From Desulfobulbaceae bacterium (GTDB lineage Bacteria; Desulfobacterota; Desulfobulbia; Desulfobulbales; Desulfobulbaceae): DNA of 24,048 nucleotides. Shown here piece by piece: positions 21,819 to 24,048 of the stretch. How positions within the stretch are numbered: position 1 is the first letter of the stretch; the number at the start of each line of letters is the position of its first letter. The notes beneath the pieces were generated by a model. The model saw only the letters and a list, made by a program, of their open reading frames with translations. It did no database searches and was not told where the DNA came from. Location: NCBI GenBank assembly GCA_026986885.1, contig JALSNT010000634.1, forward strand, positions 1 to 24,048, read 5' to 3'. A program made the translations under genes and the position numbers.

Positions 21819-23573
21819 TCAGGCCACACCTCTGCTTTTAAGGATCCTGGCGAGTCCGGCAGCGGCAAATTCAATTTCCGGGTCCAGGGAGAGTGCGGTT
21901 GTGTAATTGTTTTCCGCCTCAGCCGACAGGCCGATTTTTTCCTGATTAAGCGCCAGATTGGCATAATCAACAGCAGAGGCGGGATTGAGATCAACCGCCC
22001 GCTGAAAATGATGGGCTGCCTGCCGGTAATCATTTTGTTTAAACAGGCAGACGCCGAGAATGTTGTGGATGTCGGGACGCTCCTCATCAACGGCAAGTCC
22101 CTCGGCAAGCAGGGGAATTGCCTCCGCAAATCGTCCCAGATCGCGCAGACAGCTGCCCAGATAGGAATAAACATAGGGAAGATCCTCTTCCCTGGGGTGC
22201 AGGCTCAGAGATTGCCGCAAATATTCTTCGGCAGCGGCAATATTCCCCTGCCCGTAGAGATGCCGCCCCATGTAAAAGGGAAGATAATAGGCTGAGGGCA
22301 GCTGGGTATGCATGGCGGCAAGGCCGTCCAGCACGCGGTCTTCCGGTAACAGCTGCGCTGCCAGTTTGGCTGCAAAAAGCGGCGCATCGCCACCGGCGGC
22401 CCGTTCGCGAAAATGGGCACCGGGAATAATGGTATAGGTGGCCGGGATCTGCAGATCGGCATGGGCGGTATCAATAACCAGTACTTCCATGCCGATTCTG
22501 CCTAAGGCCTGCACGCAGTTGCTGATTTCCCGGTACATGTCCGCATCTTTAAGATCCGCCATATCGCCAAGGGCTATTGTTTTCTCACTGTTGATAATGT
22601 AGTCGACCTCGCTGAGATCAGCAGGTTTAGGCAGCCCGGATGCCACATAATTGGCATTGGAATTAAAATCTCCTGCCAGCTGGGCGACCTCGGTCAGCGC
22701 CCGGATGAGTGCCTTGTCTGCATCGGGCGTGGTGCCGGCGGTAAAGACTATTTCACTGGTACGGGGAAAGGTAGCCGGGTCCCAGGCCAGAGCTGAAACC
22801 GTCGGAATACCGGTATCAAGCGAAAAATCATTAAGGTACAGCTTTATGCCCTGCCTGATGAATTTGGCAATGAGTTCGCGGCCAACGGGATCGGTGACCG
22901 ATTCCAGGTCAATAGCCGGTGTTGCCCGTTTATCACGATTGATCACGGCGCAGACATGTCGCTCAACAACTTCACTGATACCCTGCAACACGGCCTCTTC
23001 ATAGGTGTTGCCTGCTGAAGGACCGTTAAATTCGTTAATGGCATAAAACCAGGAAAATGGAACCAGCATCTCTTTATTGCGGGTCAGGTTTTTTGCCGGC
23101 ACCCAGCGCATGGGAATACCGGTGAGCAGACGTTCCAGAAGATCGGCGGCATGGGTGGTGTCATGGACGGAGCGCAACAGGATATCAACGCCAAGAACAT
23201 TATATCCGAGTTCGCGCATCTGCCGGTAATCACCTATCAGAAAATTATCAATATTCTCTATAAAGCTGAAAAAACTGTAGCGTTCCGCCAGTTCCATGCA
23301 GGCGGAGGCGCGGGACTGTTCCGGGGTTGAGCCCTTGCCCATCTGTTTCTTGGTGCCGATAACTTCCAATGCATCCCGGCCGCAGACACTGAAATAGACA
23401 GGAATATCCAGACGACCATTATCTATCCGTTTTACTGCCCGCAGGATATCCAGGCCGGCTGTTTCAAGTTTCTTCCTGAAACGGGCCACGGTCTCTTCCG
23501 GGGAACAGGCCTTGTCCTGATCATAGGTGTATCCTTTTTTGCAGGATTTAAGATTAATGATTTTTGATGCCAT
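21819..23573 (-). CDS. YcaO-domain protein with C-terminal TPR repeats
   Basis: YcaO proteins use ATP to activate a backbone amide, making azolines, thioamides or amidines in peptides and proteins; E. coli YcaO acts with RimO on ribosomal protein S12. This 584-residue protein has the three ATP-site motifs: Sx3Ex2ER at 90-98 (SACMELAER), SExxER at 200-205 and ExxQ at 295-298, so it should be active. The YcaO region covers about 20-390. From about 433 to 580 there are four TPR-like helix pairs (GRHLYGQGNIAAAEEYL, GSCLRDLGRFAEAIPLL, GVCLFKQNDYRQAAHHF, ALNQEKIGLSAEAENNY). No TfuA, E1-like or dehydrogenase partner or precursor peptide is nearby. The frame opens at a GTG at 23651, but the ATG at 23573 matches the expected N-terminus better. 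It abuts waaF. Confidence 0.88.
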   Translation of the reverse strand: MASKIINLKSCKKGYTYDQDKACSPEETVARFRKKLETAGLDILRAVKRIDNGRLDIPVYFSVCGRDALEVIGTKKQMGKGSTPEQSRASACMELAERYSFFSFIENIDNFLIGDYRQMRELGYNVLGVDILLRSVHDTTHAADLLERLLTGIPMRWVPAKNLTRNKEMLVPFSWFYAINEFNGPSAGNTYEEAVLQGISEVVERHVCAVINRDKRATPAIDLESVTDPVGRELIAKFIRQGIKLYLNDFSLDTGIPTVSALAWDPATFPRTSEIVFTAGTTPDADKALIRALTEVAQLAGDFNSNANYVASGLPKPADLSEVDYIINSEKTIALGDMADLKDADMYREISNCVQALGRIGMEVLVIDTAHADLQIPATYTIIPGAHFRERAAGGDAPLFAAKLAAQLLPEDRVLDGLAAMHTQLPSAYYLPFYMGRHLYGQGNIAAAEEYLRQSLSLHPREEDLPYVYSYLGSCLRDLGRFAEAIPLLAEGLAVDEERPDIHNILGVCLFKQNDYRQAAHHFQRAVDLNPASAVDYANLALNQEKIGLSAEAENNYTTALSLDPEIEFAAAGLARILKSRGVA

Positions 23574-23697
23574 TTTTTTGTCGTTATGGTTGCGGCTCAG
23601 TTTTCCGGGCAAGATGCTGCTGAAATGATGGAGCAGCAAGGTAGCCTGCACCGGAATTGAACGTTGCAGTTTTGGGAATTAGTCTGCAATAAATAAA

Positions 23698-24048
23698 TTA
23701 ATCGCCGGTCAACTTCGACCATCTTTCGGCCCAGAGAGGAGAGGTAGTGGTAAATTCCAGACGGCGCTGTTTTTCTTCTCCAATATGAATATCAAGACGC
23801 AGTCCACCTGCAGGGGTCAGGGTTCCAAGACGCTGGGGCCATTCCACCACGCAGATGCCTGTTTTTGTCTCAAGATATTCGACCAGTCCGGCTCCTTCGA
23901 CATCATCTTCACCGGATAACCGGTAACAGTCGATGTGAAAAAGGGGCAAACGTCCGGGATACTCATGCATGAGAGCAAAGGATGGACTGGAGATATAATA
24001 TTCTGCCGGTACTTCCAGACCCCGGCCAATGGCCTGGGTGAGTGTGGT
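23698..24048 (-). CDS. tsaE: tRNA threonylcarbamoyladenosine synthesis ATPase TsaE (partial)
   Basis: TsaE is the ATPase that works with TsaB and TsaD in making t6A37 in tRNA. The 5' end is cut by the window: the visible 116 residues begin TTLTQAIGRGLEV, which follows directly on a Walker A lysine outside the window. ISSPSFALMHEY, then PLFHIDCYRLS and VVEWPQRL match the switch and Walker B-type segments of the family. In-frame ATGs further in are not starts, because the homology continues to the window edge. The stop codon is 125 bases before the ycaO ATG, in the same direction. In related bacteria tsaE often lies near housekeeping genes. Confidence 0.93.
   Translation of the reverse strand, partial: TTLTQAIGRGLEVPAEYYISSPSFALMHEYPGRLPLFHIDCYRLSGEDDVEGAGLVEYLETKTGICVVEWPQRLGTLTPAGGLRLDIHIGEEKQRRLEFTTTSPLWAERWSKLTGD

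Noticed and set aside
23574..23651. GTG start giving a 610-residue YcaO protein
   Set aside because: The additional 26 residues are unlike YcaO N-termini. It cannot be ruled out, because neither start has a strong ribosome-binding site.
1..24048. CRISPR array, tRNA, rRNA, insertion sequence, integrase or known riboswitch
   Set aside because: No regularly spaced repeats, tRNA-like folds, transposase or recombinase motifs, or known riboswitch consensus were seen on either strand by eye.

Overview
The window looks like chromosomal DNA from a Gram-negative anaerobe of the Desulfobacterota (deltaproteobacteria), most likely a Desulfobulbales-type sulfur-metabolising bacterium. This is inferred from gene content, not from a marker gene: a citramalate synthase next to aspartate kinase, a DUF4911-type small protein before miaB, LPS inner-core heptose genes, a YcaO-TPR protein and double Lcl-domain proteins. 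There are no rRNA or tRNA genes, CRISPR arrays, transposases or integrases. Coding density is high and most of the window is core metabolism and information processing.

Layout. (1) 182-10350, all plus strand: lysC and cimA (aspartate-family and isoleucine precursors), a ComEA-like helix-hairpin-helix membrane protein, miaA, recJ, purB, a DUF4911-like protein, miaB and a HAD phosphatase. MiaA and MiaB together make the ms2i6A37 tRNA modification. (2) 10406-15390, minus strand: parE and parC (topoisomerase IV, ATGA overlap), followed by a two-domain Lcl/DUF1566 protein. A good sigma70-like promoter precedes parE. (3) 15591-16129, minus: cutA and a cysteine-rich zinc-knuckle protein. (4) 16459-18887, plus: coaX, an LD-carboxypeptidase and a small membrane protein, all with overlapping ends. 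(5) 18888-20047: a compact zeta-type toxin/antitoxin cassette on the minus strand. It lies between two copies of the sequence where the membrane-protein gene and gmhB converge. (6) 20064-24048, minus: tsaE (cut by the window edge), ycaO-TPR, waaF and gmhB.

The most interesting region is the toxin-antitoxin cassette. It has its own promoter, a possible 34-codon leader ORF, an antitoxin-like ORF, a zeta-like kinase and a possible 46-codon tail ORF, chained by short overlaps. A 19-bp identical repeat (about 26 bp with a 4-bp gap) flanks it, and each copy supplies the intact 3' end of one flanking gene. This looks like an insertion that preserved both convergent genes. Other points of note are a stand-alone YcaO-TPR enzyme without an obvious partner or substrate gene, A-rich Lys/Asn tracts inside three unrelated conserved genes, a terminator-like hairpin at the start of the ComEA-like gene, and a long inverted repeat between cutA and coaX.
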